Counted from the first letter of the stretch, positions 16,140 through 24,468 are shown. The stretch: DNA of 45,869 bases from Dehalococcoidia bacterium (GCA_021296025.1 JAGWBF010000023.1:1-45869), one strand, 5' to 3'. Numbers and translations: made by a program. The notes: a model not told the origin generated them from the sequence alone.

Positions 16140-17393
16140 TTAGCCCCCGGGCGGGAGCATGGTTATAACGGGCCGGCGGTTGGCAAGGTACTCCTGCGTT
16201 ACAAAGGAAGACCCTGCACCGTACTCCCGGGTGCACTCCTTGACCACGTCGAAGACCTCTGGCCTGAAGGTGAGAAAGGGGGGTGTAATCTCCTGCTCCA
16301 GGGTCTGGCGCATAAGTGTGCCACTGAGGTCCAGCTTGCGGTCCCGGTGCCCGCACAGCCCTTCGTATGCCACCCCTTCGCAGGCGGGACAGTGCCACCA
16401 CTCCCCCATGGTTACCGGCACGATGCCGATGGGAGGAATCTCCTGGAATATCTGGTGGGAAGCCCTGGGGTCGTAGAAGGACCCAACCCCCGCATGATCC
16501 CGGCCGAACATATGGTGGGTGCAGCCCATGTTCTTTCGGACGATGGCGTGGAACACCGCCTCCTTGGGACCGGCGTAGCGCATGTCCCACATCAGCACCG
16601 AAGTGGCATGCACATCCTCACCAAAGTAGCCGGCGTTGCGCAGGGTTTCCTGGGCCAGGACTATAGCTTCATCAATGTAGTCCCCGATGCGCTTCTCCCC
16701 GATAACCGCGCTTACCAATACTCCGTCGGCGCCGGAAGCGAACCAAGCCCCCTTCATAAACCCCTCGTGGCCCACGTGGGGCACGTTCCTGGTCTGGTGG
16801 GCTACCACCCTTTCCCATCCCTTGTCGGCCAGCATATTCCTGAGCTGGGCGGGAGGGTACCAGAAGCGGTCGAAGGGAGGGTTAATCCCGGGTTCGTTCA
16901 CTAAAGAGACTTTTCCGCCTATGAACCGGTCTTTCAGATTGGTGGTTCGGACAACTCCGGGATGGCTTTCGTCCATCGTCCCATACACCCGCCTGGCCAT
17001 GTGCTCCAGGTCGTATGGGAAGACCTGCTCCACCTCCAGTGTCGCCAAAGGCTGGTCTTGGTAGGTGAGCAGCAGCGTGTCGCCCTCGACCAGCGCCATT
17101 TCATCGATGTCCCTCTCGGACACGTCCAGCACGATGGGGATGCTCCAAACATACCCGTTGGCCAGGGCCATCTTCTCCAGCACAGCGTCCACATCTTCTT
17201 TGGTCATGAAACCTTCCAGGGGAGAAAAGACACCGTAGGCGATGTTGATGCACTCCCGAGCTATCTGGTCATTTACAGGTATGGACTTTAGGCTCCCATG
17301 AAAGGAGGCCGAGAAAGACTGGGTGGCCAGCCGTTCCACCAACTGTCCACCGTGGGGCGATAGTGTGTTATCGACCATCATCTCCTCTATCAC
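16140..17393 (-). CDS. sat: Sulfate adenylyltransferase (ATP sulfurylase, Sat/MET3 type)
   Basis: Makes adenosine-5'-phosphosulfate from ATP and sulfate, or the reverse in sulfur oxidisers. 417 residues of the homooligomeric Sat type. The active-site motif QTRNVPHVGHE (residues 200-210, with H206 and H209) and GRDHAGVG (297-304) are both present. A zinc-site pattern C335-x2-C338, C347 and H349 is typical of the prokaryotic dissimilatory-type enzymes. The GTG at 17393 has AGGAG four bases upstream; an ATG at 17381 directly abuts GAGGAG and is an alternative. No APS kinase or reductase is nearby, so the direction and use of the reaction stay open. Confidence 0.94.
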   Translation of the reverse strand: MIEEMMVDNTLSPHGGQLVERLATQSFSASFHGSLKSIPVNDQIARECINIAYGVFSPLEGFMTKEDVDAVLEKMALANGYVWSIPIVLDVSERDIDEMALVEGDTLLLTYQDQPLATLEVEQVFPYDLEHMARRVYGTMDESHPGVVRTTNLKDRFIGGKVSLVNEPGINPPFDRFWYPPAQLRNMLADKGWERVVAHQTRNVPHVGHEGFMKGAWFASGADGVLVSAVIGEKRIGDYIDEAIVLAQETLRNAGYFGEDVHATSVLMWDMRYAGPKEAVFHAIVRKNMGCTHHMFGRDHAGVGSFYDPRASHQIFQEIPPIGIVPVTMGEWWHCPACEGVAYEGLCGHRDRKLDLSGTLMRQTLEQEITPPFLTFRPEVFDVVKECTREYGAGSSFVTQEYLANRRPVITMLPPGG

Positions 17394-17546
17394 CGGACTC
17401 CTGCTGGGGGAGGTCCAGGGGAAGGATGCTCTTCAGGTGCGCACCATTCTAGAGAGCGCCAAGGTCCCGTACAAGCCACTGCACCTACCTCCCCGGCGGG
17501 CAGATCAGCATTGACCCTCCTACTGGGCGGCAGATACAATCCCTCT

Positions 17547-17984
17547 GTGTTAGCCATAGCCTTCGCCCTTCTTGCCGCCGTCGGGTTCGGATCGGGAGCA
17601 GTCTTTGCCCGCCTCGGCCTGCAGGGAATGAAGCCCGCAACCGGCACCGCCATCTCTCTGGTGGTCAGCTTTGCAATGACAGCCATCCTGGCCCTGTCCA
17701 TCGAACGGTCGGCCGTCTTCACCCTCCCCGCCATGGCCCTAGTGTGGTTCCTGGTTCTTGGCATCGTGAACTATCCCCTGGCAAGGCTCATGAACTACAC
17801 CTCGGTCAACCTGGTGGGGGCCTCCAGGTCAGCCCCCATGATCTCCACGGCTCCTCTCTTTTCCGCCGTCCTGGCCATCATATTTCTGGGGGAGGAGATG
17901 AACCTGATGGTGGGTTTGGGCACCGCCGCCATCGTCTTAGGCTCCATTCTCATAGTGGTGGAGAGGACTCGTGCTCCTTCCTAA
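17547..17984 (+). CDS. EamA/DMT-family transporter, N-terminal half
   Basis: One EamA domain with five predicted helices (for example LAIAFALLAAVGFGSGAVFA and LGTAAIVLGSILIVV). I place the start at the GTG at 17547, just before helix 1; a TTG at 17511 would add 12 polar residues. The usual DMT exporter has two EamA domains in one chain of about 300 residues. Here the second half lies in the +1 frame and begins 14 bases before this stop. This is either a frameshifted single gene or two interacting half-size proteins. Substrate unknown; the family exports amino acids and metabolites. Confidence 0.8.
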   Translation: MLAIAFALLAAVGFGSGAVFARLGLQGMKPATGTAISLVVSFAMTAILALSIERSAVFTLPAMALVWFLVLGIVNYPLARLMNYTSVNLVGASRSAPMISTAPLFSAVLAIIFLGEEMNLMVGLGTAAIVLGSILIVVERTRAPS

Positions 17985-18435
17985 GCTGAGGATGGACGGC
18001 CAAAGCAAGGCCCTGGGCTTTGCCATGGCATTGGGGGCAGGATGCTGCTACGGCGCCACCAACGTCATCGGCAAATGGGTGGTGGACGAATACTCCCACC
18101 CGTTGCTCGTATCCGCCTTTGCTCTGTTGTTCGGCATGGTCATCATGCTTACCCTGACCCACACCGATGTACCCAAGGCCCTAGGCCGTTCCCGCCGCTC
18201 GCTCCTACCCATTGTCATGGCAGGCGCCTGCTCCGGGGGTGGCGTAACCCTGACCTACTTTGCCCTGAGCCGTACCGAAGTGGTGATCGCCGCCCCGATA
18301 ATCGCCAGCGCTCCCCTGGTAACCCTGCTCCTTGCCCACCTGGCGCTCCGGGGGCTGGAGAGGGTGACCTGGCAACTGGTCCTGGGCACCCTCATGATCG
18401 TCGGGGGCATCATCCTGATCGTCTTCGGCAGGTAG
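17971..18435 (+). CDS. EamA/DMT-family transporter, C-terminal half
   Basis: Second EamA domain, 154 residues with five predicted helices, starting at the GTG at 17971. GGAGAGG lies four bases before the GTG, inside the upstream half, so independent coupled translation is possible. The domain ends in the typical VLGTLMIVGGIILIVFGR. Combined length with the upstream half is close to 300 residues, as in a normal EamA permease. A one-base change near 17971-17984 would fuse them. Confidence 0.8.
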   Translation: MLLPKLRMDGQSKALGFAMALGAGCCYGATNVIGKWVVDEYSHPLLVSAFALLFGMVIMLTLTHTDVPKALGRSRRSLLPIVMAGACSGGGVTLTYFALSRTEVVIAAPIIASAPLVTLLLAHLALRGLERVTWQLVLGTLMIVGGIILIVFGR

Positions 18436-18469
18436 GCCCTTCAAGCAGCGGGCCGGTCCCGGCGTCACC

Positions 18470-19084
18470 CTACTCGGCAACCCTTCCGGCATAGACCAGG
18501 TCAGCTATTGCATTGAGGGTGGCCGGCCCTATCCCATGCACCTCCACCACCTCTTCCACGGAGGAGAAGGTGCCAACCTCGTTCCTGTAGGTAACGATGG
18601 CGTTTGCTTTCACCTCCCCGATGCCCGGCAACGCCTGGAGCTCTTCGGCGGATGCGGAGTTCAGGTCGATCTTCCCTTCCTGACCTTGCTGGGCCGCCTC
18701 TGGGGGGTCGACGGCCGCCGGTTCGGAGATGCCCGGCATGCAGTCATCATCGACGGAGGGAACATGGTATTGGGCCCCATCACTCACCCTGGCAGCGAGG
18801 TTGACGCACGATAGCTGGGCGCTCTGCAGTGGGCCGCCCGCTGCCGCAACCGCATCCTCTACCCTGTCCCCGGGAGCTGCAACGTACACCCCCGGGGCGG
18901 CCACCTCCCCGCTGACATACACCTTGAGGGTGGGCTGGTTGGTGGGCGCGGGAAGCCGTATCTCCACGCCCCGGGACCCGGAGCCGTCGTCCAGCCCCCG
19001 GTATAGTATCAACCCTCCCGCCGAGAGAGTTACTACCAGGAGTATAGGCAGGGTGATGAGTGCTGCTCGCTTGAATGCGTCCAT
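18470..19084 (-). CDS. comEA: ComEA-like DNA-binding protein (SLBB + helix-hairpin-helix)
   Basis: 204-residue membrane-anchored protein. An N-terminal signal-anchor spans about residues 9-28. A SLBB-like domain follows (VYVSGEVAAPGVYVAAPGDR, residues 55-74, and on). After a Pro/Ala-rich linker comes a pair of helix-hairpin-helix motifs (ALPGIGEVKANAIVTYR and VHGIGPATLNAIADL). This is the domain order of ComEA, the extracytoplasmic DNA receptor for natural transformation. comEC is not next to it: the downstream gene is convergent and the upstream gene is divergent. DNA uptake is inferred from the family. Confidence 0.88.
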   Translation of the reverse strand: MDAFKRAALITLPILLVVTLSAGGLILYRGLDDGSGSRGVEIRLPAPTNQPTLKVYVSGEVAAPGVYVAAPGDRVEDAVAAAGGPLQSAQLSCVNLAARVSDGAQYHVPSVDDDCMPGISEPAAVDPPEAAQQGQEGKIDLNSASAEELQALPGIGEVKANAIVTYRNEVGTFSSVEEVVEVHGIGPATLNAIADLVYAGRVAE

Positions 19085-19097
19085 GGAGAAAGTAGTA

Positions 19098-19126
19098 TTG
19101 CTTGAAGACTTTCGACTGATTATAAT
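19098..19126 (+). promoter_or_regulatory. Strong sigma-70-like promoter of the branched-chain aminotransferase gene
   Basis: TTGCTT (19098-19103), 17 bases, and a perfect TATAAT (19121-19126). The predicted start near 19133 leaves a leader of roughly 27 bases with AGGAGGTG ahead of the TTG start codon. It lies in the 75-base gap between divergent comEA and ilvE. Confidence 0.7.
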
Positions 19127-19159
19127 ACCCTAGCCCTGGTACCAGACAGGAGGTGGCCC

Positions 19160-20098
19160 TTGAGCGGGGACCCTTACGCCTTTCTGAGAGGTGAGTACGT
19201 TCCCTTGAGCGAAGCCAAGGTGGGCATCATGACCCACGCTTTGCACTATGGAACAGGGGTCTTCGAGGGCATACGGGGCAACTGGAACTCCCAGGCAGGT
19301 CGCATCTACATCTTTCGCCTCCGGGAACATTACGAGCGACTCCTCCAAGGGTCTCGTCTCCTAATGTTGGACATCCCCTACTCCCTGGAGGACCTTTGCA
19401 ACATCACCGTCGAGCTGGTGGAGCGGAGCGGGTTCTCCGAAGATGTGTACATTCGCCCCCTGGCCTACAAGAGCGCCGAGCGGGTAGCCAATCTGAAGCT
19501 CCATGAGCTGGACAGCGATTTTTGCCTGATGGCCGTCCCTTTCGGCAACTACCTGGGCTCCGATAACTTGCGTTGCTGCACATCCTCCTGGCGCCGGGTT
19601 GACGACCCCATGATCCCCGCCCGGTTCAAGATATCGGGGATATACGTAATCAGCATCCTGGCCAAGACCGAGGCGACCATGGCGGGCTTCGATGAAGCCA
19701 TCCTGCTCAACCAGGACGGGCATGTGTGCGAAGGCTCCGGGGAGAACCTCTTCCTGGTCACGGACGGCAAGCTGTACACCCCGCCCATCGAGGACAACGT
19801 CCTGCCCGGCATCACCAGATCCACGGTTACCCAGCTGGCCCAGACCGAGTTGGGCTTGGAGGTCATCGAGACCCGCATCGACCGCAGCCAGATCTACATA
19901 GCCGATGAGTGTTTCCTGACCGGCACCGCAGCCCACGTCACCCCCGTGGTCGAGGTGGACAACCGCAAGGTCGCCGACGGAGGGGTGGGGCCCATATCCG
20001 CCCAGATCCAGAAGCTGTACTTCGATGTGGTCGTTGGCAATGTTCCCAAGTTCCTTCACTGGTGCACCTCTGCTACCCCCAGACTGGTGGGAGTGTAG
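19160..20098 (+). CDS. ilvE: Branched-chain amino acid aminotransferase
   Basis: Fold-type IV PLP aminotransferase that interconverts Leu/Ile/Val and their 2-oxo acids. 312 residues; the TTG start is fixed by AGGAGGTG four bases upstream. Family signatures are ALHYGTGVFEGIRG, YIRPLAYKS and the catalytic lysine in ARFKISGIYVIS. The GSGENLFLV and VLPGITRSTV segments bind the PLP phosphate. The closing SAQIQKLYFDVVVG is typical of bacterial IlvE. Monocistronic by spacing; a hairpin overlaps the stop codon. Confidence 0.94.
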   Translation: MSGDPYAFLRGEYVPLSEAKVGIMTHALHYGTGVFEGIRGNWNSQAGRIYIFRLREHYERLLQGSRLLMLDIPYSLEDLCNITVELVERSGFSEDVYIRPLAYKSAERVANLKLHELDSDFCLMAVPFGNYLGSDNLRCCTSSWRRVDDPMIPARFKISGIYVISILAKTEATMAGFDEAILLNQDGHVCEGSGENLFLVTDGKLYTPPIEDNVLPGITRSTVTQLAQTELGLEVIETRIDRSQIYIADECFLTGTAAHVTPVVEVDNRKVADGGVGPISAQIQKLYFDVVVGNVPKFLHWCTSATPRLVGV

Positions 20099-20120
20099 CC
20101 CACAGGCTACGCCTAGCCTG
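20095..20120 (+). terminator. Overlapping alternative hairpins at the end of ilvE
   Basis: Two mutually exclusive stem-loops share one arm. GTAGCC-CACA-GGCTAC (20095-20110) includes the ilvE stop codon, and CAGGCTA-CGCC-TAGCCTG (20103-20120) is a perfect 7-bp stem with a 4-base loop. No T-run follows, so this is not a classical intrinsic terminator. It may act as a pause, a processing site or a weak terminator. Confidence 0.4.
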
Positions 20121-20167
20121 CTCCGGTCCAGTTCCGCTACTTTCGAACGAAGGGTAGTCGAACCTTC

Positions 20168-20803
20168 ATGAGTTGGTTCTTGGCTATCATCATCGGTTAC
20201 CTTGTCGGGTCTATACCTACAGCCTACCTTGCCGGCCGCAGGGCCATAGGCAAGGACATCCGCGAAGAGGGTGACCGGAATCCGGGGGCAGGCAACGTCT
20301 ATGTGTCCATCGGGCCCAGGGCCGGTCTCATGGTGGGGGCGGTGGACATTGGCAAAGGCGTTGCTGCCGTGCTGCTGGCCAAGTTCGTCATCGTGGGCGG
20401 CGGCAATGGACTGGCCATGGCAGCCGGGGCGGCCGCGGTAGCTGGGCACACCTGGCCCATATTCATGAAGCTGAGAGGGGGCAGGGGTGCGGCAACCACC
20501 GTTGGTGTGTACTGCGCCCTTTTCCCCATACCGGCGCTCCCCCTCAGCCTGGCTTGCTTGGCTCTGCTCCCCTTCGTCAGAAGCGCCACCTTGGTACTGG
20601 CAATCATAATGGCGCCGACGCCCCTGCTGGTGTGGCTATCGGGATATCCCGCATACGTCACCATCTTCACCATCTTCCTTCCCATGGGTGTTGGCGTGCG
20701 ACACCATCTGACCTCCAGGAGCCACGTTGAGGAACTCCAGCTTCCACCTGGAGAACTACAGGTGGAAGAGAATATGCTGTCCGACGGCAAGCAACATTGG
20801 TAG
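20168..20803 (+). CDS. plsY: Acyl-phosphate:glycerol-3-phosphate acyltransferase PlsY
   Basis: Integral membrane enzyme for the first acylation of glycerol-3-phosphate in phospholipid synthesis. 211 residues. The three PlsY motifs are present: GYLVGSIPTAYLAGR near the N-terminus, GDRNPGAGNVYVSIGPRAGL, and GHTWPIFMKLRGGRGAATTVG cut here as the GHTWPIFM and LRGGRGAATTVG parts. Helices and motif order match the family. The C-terminal tail of about 30 residues is polar. Its stop overlaps the next ORF, and together with the small membrane protein and the PAP2-like gene it forms a membrane-lipid-flavoured cluster. Confidence 0.93.
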   Translation: MSWFLAIIIGYLVGSIPTAYLAGRRAIGKDIREEGDRNPGAGNVYVSIGPRAGLMVGAVDIGKGVAAVLLAKFVIVGGGNGLAMAAGAAAVAGHTWPIFMKLRGGRGAATTVGVYCALFPIPALPLSLACLALLPFVRSATLVLAIIMAPTPLLVWLSGYPAYVTIFTIFLPMGVGVRHHLTSRSHVEELQLPPGELQVEENMLSDGKQHW

Positions 20804-21210
20804 CTTCCTTCTCCGTGGACTACTTCATCCTGGTGTACGTCGCCGCCATGGGTGTCCTCCAGATGATAGCCTCCCGTCGGGACCTTCGCGGGATGCTCCT
20901 GTTCCCAGCACCTTCCATAGCCTTTCTGGTGGGTCTATGCGCCGTAATAGCTGCCTTCGCATGGTTCTTTGCATCCGAGCCCAGGAACCTGTCCGACACC
21001 GAAGGAGGCCTCGACGGCAACAGGGCTGCCAGCATGTTTAGCGCCGCCTCTTCTCTTGCTGTGTTTTCGACCCTCGTCATTTCGTCCCTGATCAACCGTT
21101 CCCTGGGTAGGGACGGACAGGCCCCCTCGCCCGGCCTCGACGCTTTAGGCCAGACCACCTATCTACGCGCCCTCAGCGGGAGCCTGAAAGGCCTGTGGAA
21201 GCGCTCCTGA
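20797..21210 (+). CDS. Small hypothetical membrane protein
   Basis: 137 residues, not recognised. Three hydrophobic helices are visible (about residues 9-24, 33-56 and 80-96), followed by a polar basic tail. The TTG start at 20797 overlaps the plsY stop by seven bases; a GTG at 20815 is a possible alternative. No Shine-Dalgarno is visible, so expression may depend on plsY translation. It overlaps the next gene by 16 bases. The tight plsY-orf-PAP2-like arrangement suggests one operon acting at the membrane. Confidence 0.65.
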   Translation: MVASFSVDYFILVYVAAMGVLQMIASRRDLRGMLLFPAPSIAFLVGLCAVIAAFAWFFASEPRNLSDTEGGLDGNRAASMFSAASSLAVFSTLVISSLINRSLGRDGQAPSPGLDALGQTTYLRALSGSLKGLWKRS

Positions 21211-21785
21211 GCATCGACTCCGCCATCGTCACCTGGCTGAACCAGTGGATGGGTGAGTGGGGGGTAGTGGACAAAGCCGCCGAGCTGGTGGTCAGCGACT
21301 ACCTGGTACCCACCCTAATGTCCCTGGCCCTCATGTCCACCTGGTTTCTGGCCAGGGACCCATCGGACCGGGCGGCCAACCAGAAGGGGGTCCTGGTAGC
21401 CCTGCTGGGGGTGGGGTTCTCCAACCTGACGGTGCTGATTATCAACCAGTTCTACTTCCGGGACCGGCCCTTCGTGGGCCATGAGCTGGAGATGCTCTTC
21501 TACCAGCCCACCGACTCGTCCTTCCCAGCCAACCCGGCGGCTGTCGCCTTTGCCATTGCCTTCGGCGTGTTCCTGTACAACAGGGCATTGGGGGTGGCCC
21601 TGGGCGGCTTGGCATCCCTGTGGGTGCTGTCCAGGATGTACTCCGGGGTGTTCTACCTGTCCGACGGCCTTGGGGGCGCCGCCATCGGCGTGTCCATCAC
21701 CTACGTGTTTTCCCTGCTCATGAGGCTCATAGAACCCCTGCCCACCACGGTCCTCAGCACCATGCGCCGCTTCCACCTGGCGTGA
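21195..21785 (+). CDS. PAP2-like membrane protein lacking the phosphatase catalytic residues
   Basis: 196 residues with about five helices and the layout of the PAP2/phosphatidic acid phosphatase superfamily. The three catalytic motifs are recognisable but degenerate. Motif 1 (K-x6-RP) reads N84-x6-R91-P92. Motif 2 (PSGH) reads P111-A-N-P114 in SSFPANPAA. Motif 3 (SR-x5-H-x3-D) reads S146-R147-x5-F153-x3-D157. Both histidines and the lysine are gone, so phosphatase activity is not expected. It starts at the GTG at 21195, within the previous gene. A structural or lipid-binding role is possible. The frame is intact with normal codon use, which argues against simple decay. Confidence 0.75.
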   Translation: MEALLSIDSAIVTWLNQWMGEWGVVDKAAELVVSDYLVPTLMSLALMSTWFLARDPSDRAANQKGVLVALLGVGFSNLTVLIINQFYFRDRPFVGHELEMLFYQPTDSSFPANPAAVAFAIAFGVFLYNRALGVALGGLASLWVLSRMYSGVFYLSDGLGGAAIGVSITYVFSLLMRLIEPLPTTVLSTMRRFHLA

Positions 21786-21794
21786 CGGAGCCCC

Positions 21795-22133
21795 CTACTT
21801 TCGGGCAGCTACGGACTCTTTCAGGCAATTGAAGAAGTTGTCCATCATCCGCTGATTCACCGTACCCAGCAGTCTCTGGCCCACCCTGGCGATGGTCCCA
21901 CCCACCTGGGCATCGCCCTCCACCTGGACGGTGGTCTTGTCCCCATCTTCCGAGAGGGAGATGAGGGCCTCGCCCTGGACGAAGCCCGGCGACCCCCGGC
22001 CCTCCCCCGTGAGTTTGTAGGAGGTGGGTGGGGTCTGGTCGGCCAGGGTGATCTTCGCCTTGTACGAGGCCTTAATGGAGCCGACCCCCACGTTCAGAGA
22101 TGCTTCGTACTGGTCGTCGCCCAGGGGGTTCAA
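21795..22133 (-). CDS. CoxG-family (SRPBCC) protein with damaged or truncated 5' end
   Basis: The frame encodes a clear CoxG-type SRPBCC domain (YEASLNVGVGSIKASYKAKI, SYKLTGEGRGSPGFVQGEA, TVQVEGDAQVGGTIARVGQR). The only in-frame start seen is the TTG at 22133, giving 112 residues. The frame remains open upstream to a TGA near 22215 and there encodes ATILDPEEIAGCEPGCQ, which is the normal CoxG N-terminal region, without a start codon. In another frame an ATG near 22228 begins MQVKSS, like a CoxG start. A net deletion or frameshift of the first 20 or so residues is therefore likely. The family is linked to molybdenum hydroxylase/CO dehydrogenase maturation; no such enzyme is in the window. Confidence 0.7.
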   Translation of the reverse strand: MNPLGDDQYEASLNVGVGSIKASYKAKITLADQTPPTSYKLTGEGRGSPGFVQGEALISLSEDGDKTTVQVEGDAQVGGTIARVGQRLLGTVNQRMMDNFFNCLKESVAARK

Positions 22134-22280
22134 GGCTTGGCAGCCGGGCTCGCACCCGGCTATTTCTTCCGGGTCCAGAATGGTGGCCGAAACATGGGCT
22201 GGACTTCACTTGCATGTGTACAAGACCCCTTATTTCATAGCTGGCCAAAGTATAGCATCATCAAGGTCCTTGGTAGCGCC

Positions 22281-23969
22281 TCAGGACGAGATCAGACCCT
22301 CCTGAGGCTGTGTCCAGGGGAGCTTGTAGAAGGGTGCGAACTGGGGGGCCCGCGGTATCGGCATCTCTCCGAAAGGTACGTCAATAATCACCGGGGCCTG
22401 CCTCTCCAACGCCAGGGGAATCAGCCTTTCCAGCTCCATCGGGTCGTCCGCTCTCATACCGACTGCGCCGAAGGACTCAGCGAACCTGACAAAGTCCGGG
22501 TTGTGAAGGTCGGTCCCATAGGCTCCGCCAAAGGCATCATCCAGGTCGCGGGCCACGTTGCCATAGGACTCGTTCCTGAAGACCACGGTTACCACATTTA
22601 TGCCGTATTGCATAGCAGTTGAAAGCTCGGACGAGTTGAACATGAACCCGCCATCTCCCGTCATGCAGACCACTGGGCGGTCAGGCTTGGCCACCTTAAC
22701 GCCAAGCGAGGTGGGGAAGGCGTAGCCGAGGTTGAACGAGTACCCCGAGTCGATGTAGGTCTTCGGATGACTCACCTGCCAGTGGGTACGGGCATAGTAG
22801 CCGAACTGGGTAACGTCCCAAACGATGAAGGCATCTTCCGGGATGCCCCTATGCATCGCCTCCATGACGGCGTATTGCGGCTCCTTGAGTCGAATGTCGT
22901 AGTAGGCTATCAGCCTGCGTGCCGCGGAGACCGCCTCGGCGGCCGAGGGGCGCTCTCCCGCTCCGGCATCGAGAAGGTGGGGAAGCAACGCCTCCATGGT
23001 CGCTGCCGCGTCGCCGTGCAGTGGAAGGGTGTTTGCTTGATGCCTCGTGAGCTCCGTGTCGTCTATGTTGATGTTGACCAACACCGAGCCCTCGCCTGCG
23101 GGATTTCCCAACGAGAAACGCGCGCCGATTCCGATCACCACATCGGCGGACTGCATAACCTCGTAGAGCTGGTTCATCTCCTGTCTATCACCCCTGGGGC
23201 TGAAACAGGAGCCATAGGACAACGGATGGGTGTCGGGGATGACCCCTTTGCCTCCGCTGGATGTGACCACAGGTATGTTCGTCGCCTCGGCCAGTCTGAC
23301 GAGGGCTTGTTCCCCATCGGACCGTGCCACTCCGCCTCCCGCGTATATCAGAGGTATGCGAGATTTGGCGATGACATCGGCGGCCTCCCGAAGCTCTTCG
23401 GGGCTGGGCACGATTCGGGAGATGCGGGCAGGACTTCGCAGCCTGACCTCCTCCCTTTCCACTCCAGCTTCGGGAGGCATCTCAATCAAGACGGGACGTG
23501 GGCGGCCGGTGCGCATTTGCCTGAAGGCTTCGAACACAACGTCAGGGACCTCGCGAGGCCTGGACGCCTGTCGCTGCCACTTGGTCACGGAGCGAACCGT
23601 GCTGGGCTGATCTGCGATTTCGTGAACGACCCCTCGGTCCTTGCCTATGGCGCCGCGTGGGACCTGACCCGCGATGATGAGCACGGGGGTAGAGCGGGAA
23701 AAAGCATTGGTCAGGCCGGAAGCCGCGTTATAGAGCCCTGCCCCAGGGACCACCAGCGCCACTCCCGGCTTGCCCGACGCCCGAGCATAGCCGTCGGCCA
23801 TATATGTCGTAGCCTGCTCATGGCGGGTGGTGATCATGTGAATTCCAGGCTCGTCCCGCAGCGCTGCCACGATGCCGTATATCTGTATGCCGGGGATGCC
23901 GAATACGACCTCGACTCCCTCTCCTGCAAGGGACTGGACGAGGGCTTCTCCACCGCTCATTTGGGCCAC
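22281..23969 (-). CDS. Thiamine-diphosphate-dependent enzyme, acetolactate synthase large-subunit-like
   Basis: 562-residue ThDP enzyme of the acetohydroxyacid synthase/benzoylformate decarboxylase superfamily. The N-terminal PYR domain has the catalytic glutamate in TTRHEQATTYMADGYARASG. The central domain is around residues 190-320. The C-terminal PP domain has GDGGFMFNSSELSTAMQYG ending in FRNESYGN, the ThDP/Mg motif. The GTG start is preceded by GGAGGAA. There is no regulatory small subunit (ilvN) nearby and no obvious FAD-type AHAS signature, so the substrate is undetermined; such stand-alone proteins are often decarboxylases or lyases. Confidence 0.88.
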   Translation of the reverse strand: MAQMSGGEALVQSLAGEGVEVVFGIPGIQIYGIVAALRDEPGIHMITTRHEQATTYMADGYARASGKPGVALVVPGAGLYNAASGLTNAFSRSTPVLIIAGQVPRGAIGKDRGVVHEIADQPSTVRSVTKWQRQASRPREVPDVVFEAFRQMRTGRPRPVLIEMPPEAGVEREEVRLRSPARISRIVPSPEELREAADVIAKSRIPLIYAGGGVARSDGEQALVRLAEATNIPVVTSSGGKGVIPDTHPLSYGSCFSPRGDRQEMNQLYEVMQSADVVIGIGARFSLGNPAGEGSVLVNINIDDTELTRHQANTLPLHGDAAATMEALLPHLLDAGAGERPSAAEAVSAARRLIAYYDIRLKEPQYAVMEAMHRGIPEDAFIVWDVTQFGYYARTHWQVSHPKTYIDSGYSFNLGYAFPTSLGVKVAKPDRPVVCMTGDGGFMFNSSELSTAMQYGINVVTVVFRNESYGNVARDLDDAFGGAYGTDLHNPDFVRFAESFGAVGMRADDPMELERLIPLALERQAPVIIDVPFGEMPIPRAPQFAPFYKLPWTQPQEGLISS

Positions 23970-24181
23970 GGTTCGTATTCCTCCGATCGGATGACATCGA
24001 CCAGCTTCACGCTAGCTGCACATACACTATCTAGGGGTACTGGATGCCTCTGAGGCACTCCCCCAAACTTAATTAGGACTGGCTACATGGGGTCGGCGTC
24101 AACAATTTTCCACAGCGATCTCAATGTTGAAGGACCGTCTCACCCAGGGAATGAACATCCTCAATTCTGCCATCGGTGGGC

Positions 24182-24468
24182 CTACAACCCCTCTACTATC
24201 ACCATGTTGATGTTGGAGGACCTGGTGCGGATGTCGTCGAGGGCGGTGTACTCCGGCGAGTTCAACCATGTGCGAATCTGCTGGAGGCTGTCGAATTCAA
24301 GAATCGCAAGACACTTGGGCATCCAGCCACCTAGTATGATATCCAGTTCACCACCGCGGGCCACGAACTTGCCCCCATAAGCCTCGACGGTACTTGTGAC
24401 TCGATTGACAAAATCCCCATAAAGATTCGCATCCGTTATCTCTATATCTGTATTACATATGCCGACAT
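24182..24468 (-). pseudogene. DUF1330-family gene broken by a one-base deletion
   Basis: The downstream part encodes the DUF1330 core (LAILEFDSLQQIRTWLNSPE, then YTALDDIR and NMVIVEGL). In the same frame, upstream, comes DIEITDANLYGDFVNRVTST followed by VEAYGGKF. An ATG at 24468 with AGGAG nine bases upstream starts MSAYVI, the typical DUF1330 N-terminus, but in another frame that stops after eight codons. Adding one base around 24445-24452 joins both parts into a 95-residue protein of exactly the expected family length. Without it only a 60-residue fragment from an internal GTG (24364) could be made. Natural mutation or assembly error are both possible. Confidence 0.75.

Noticed and set aside
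22212..22217. In-frame TGA upstream of the coxG fragment read as selenocysteine
   Set aside because: selA is present in the genome, but the codons before this TGA do not match CoxG and lack a start, so a deletion explains the data better.
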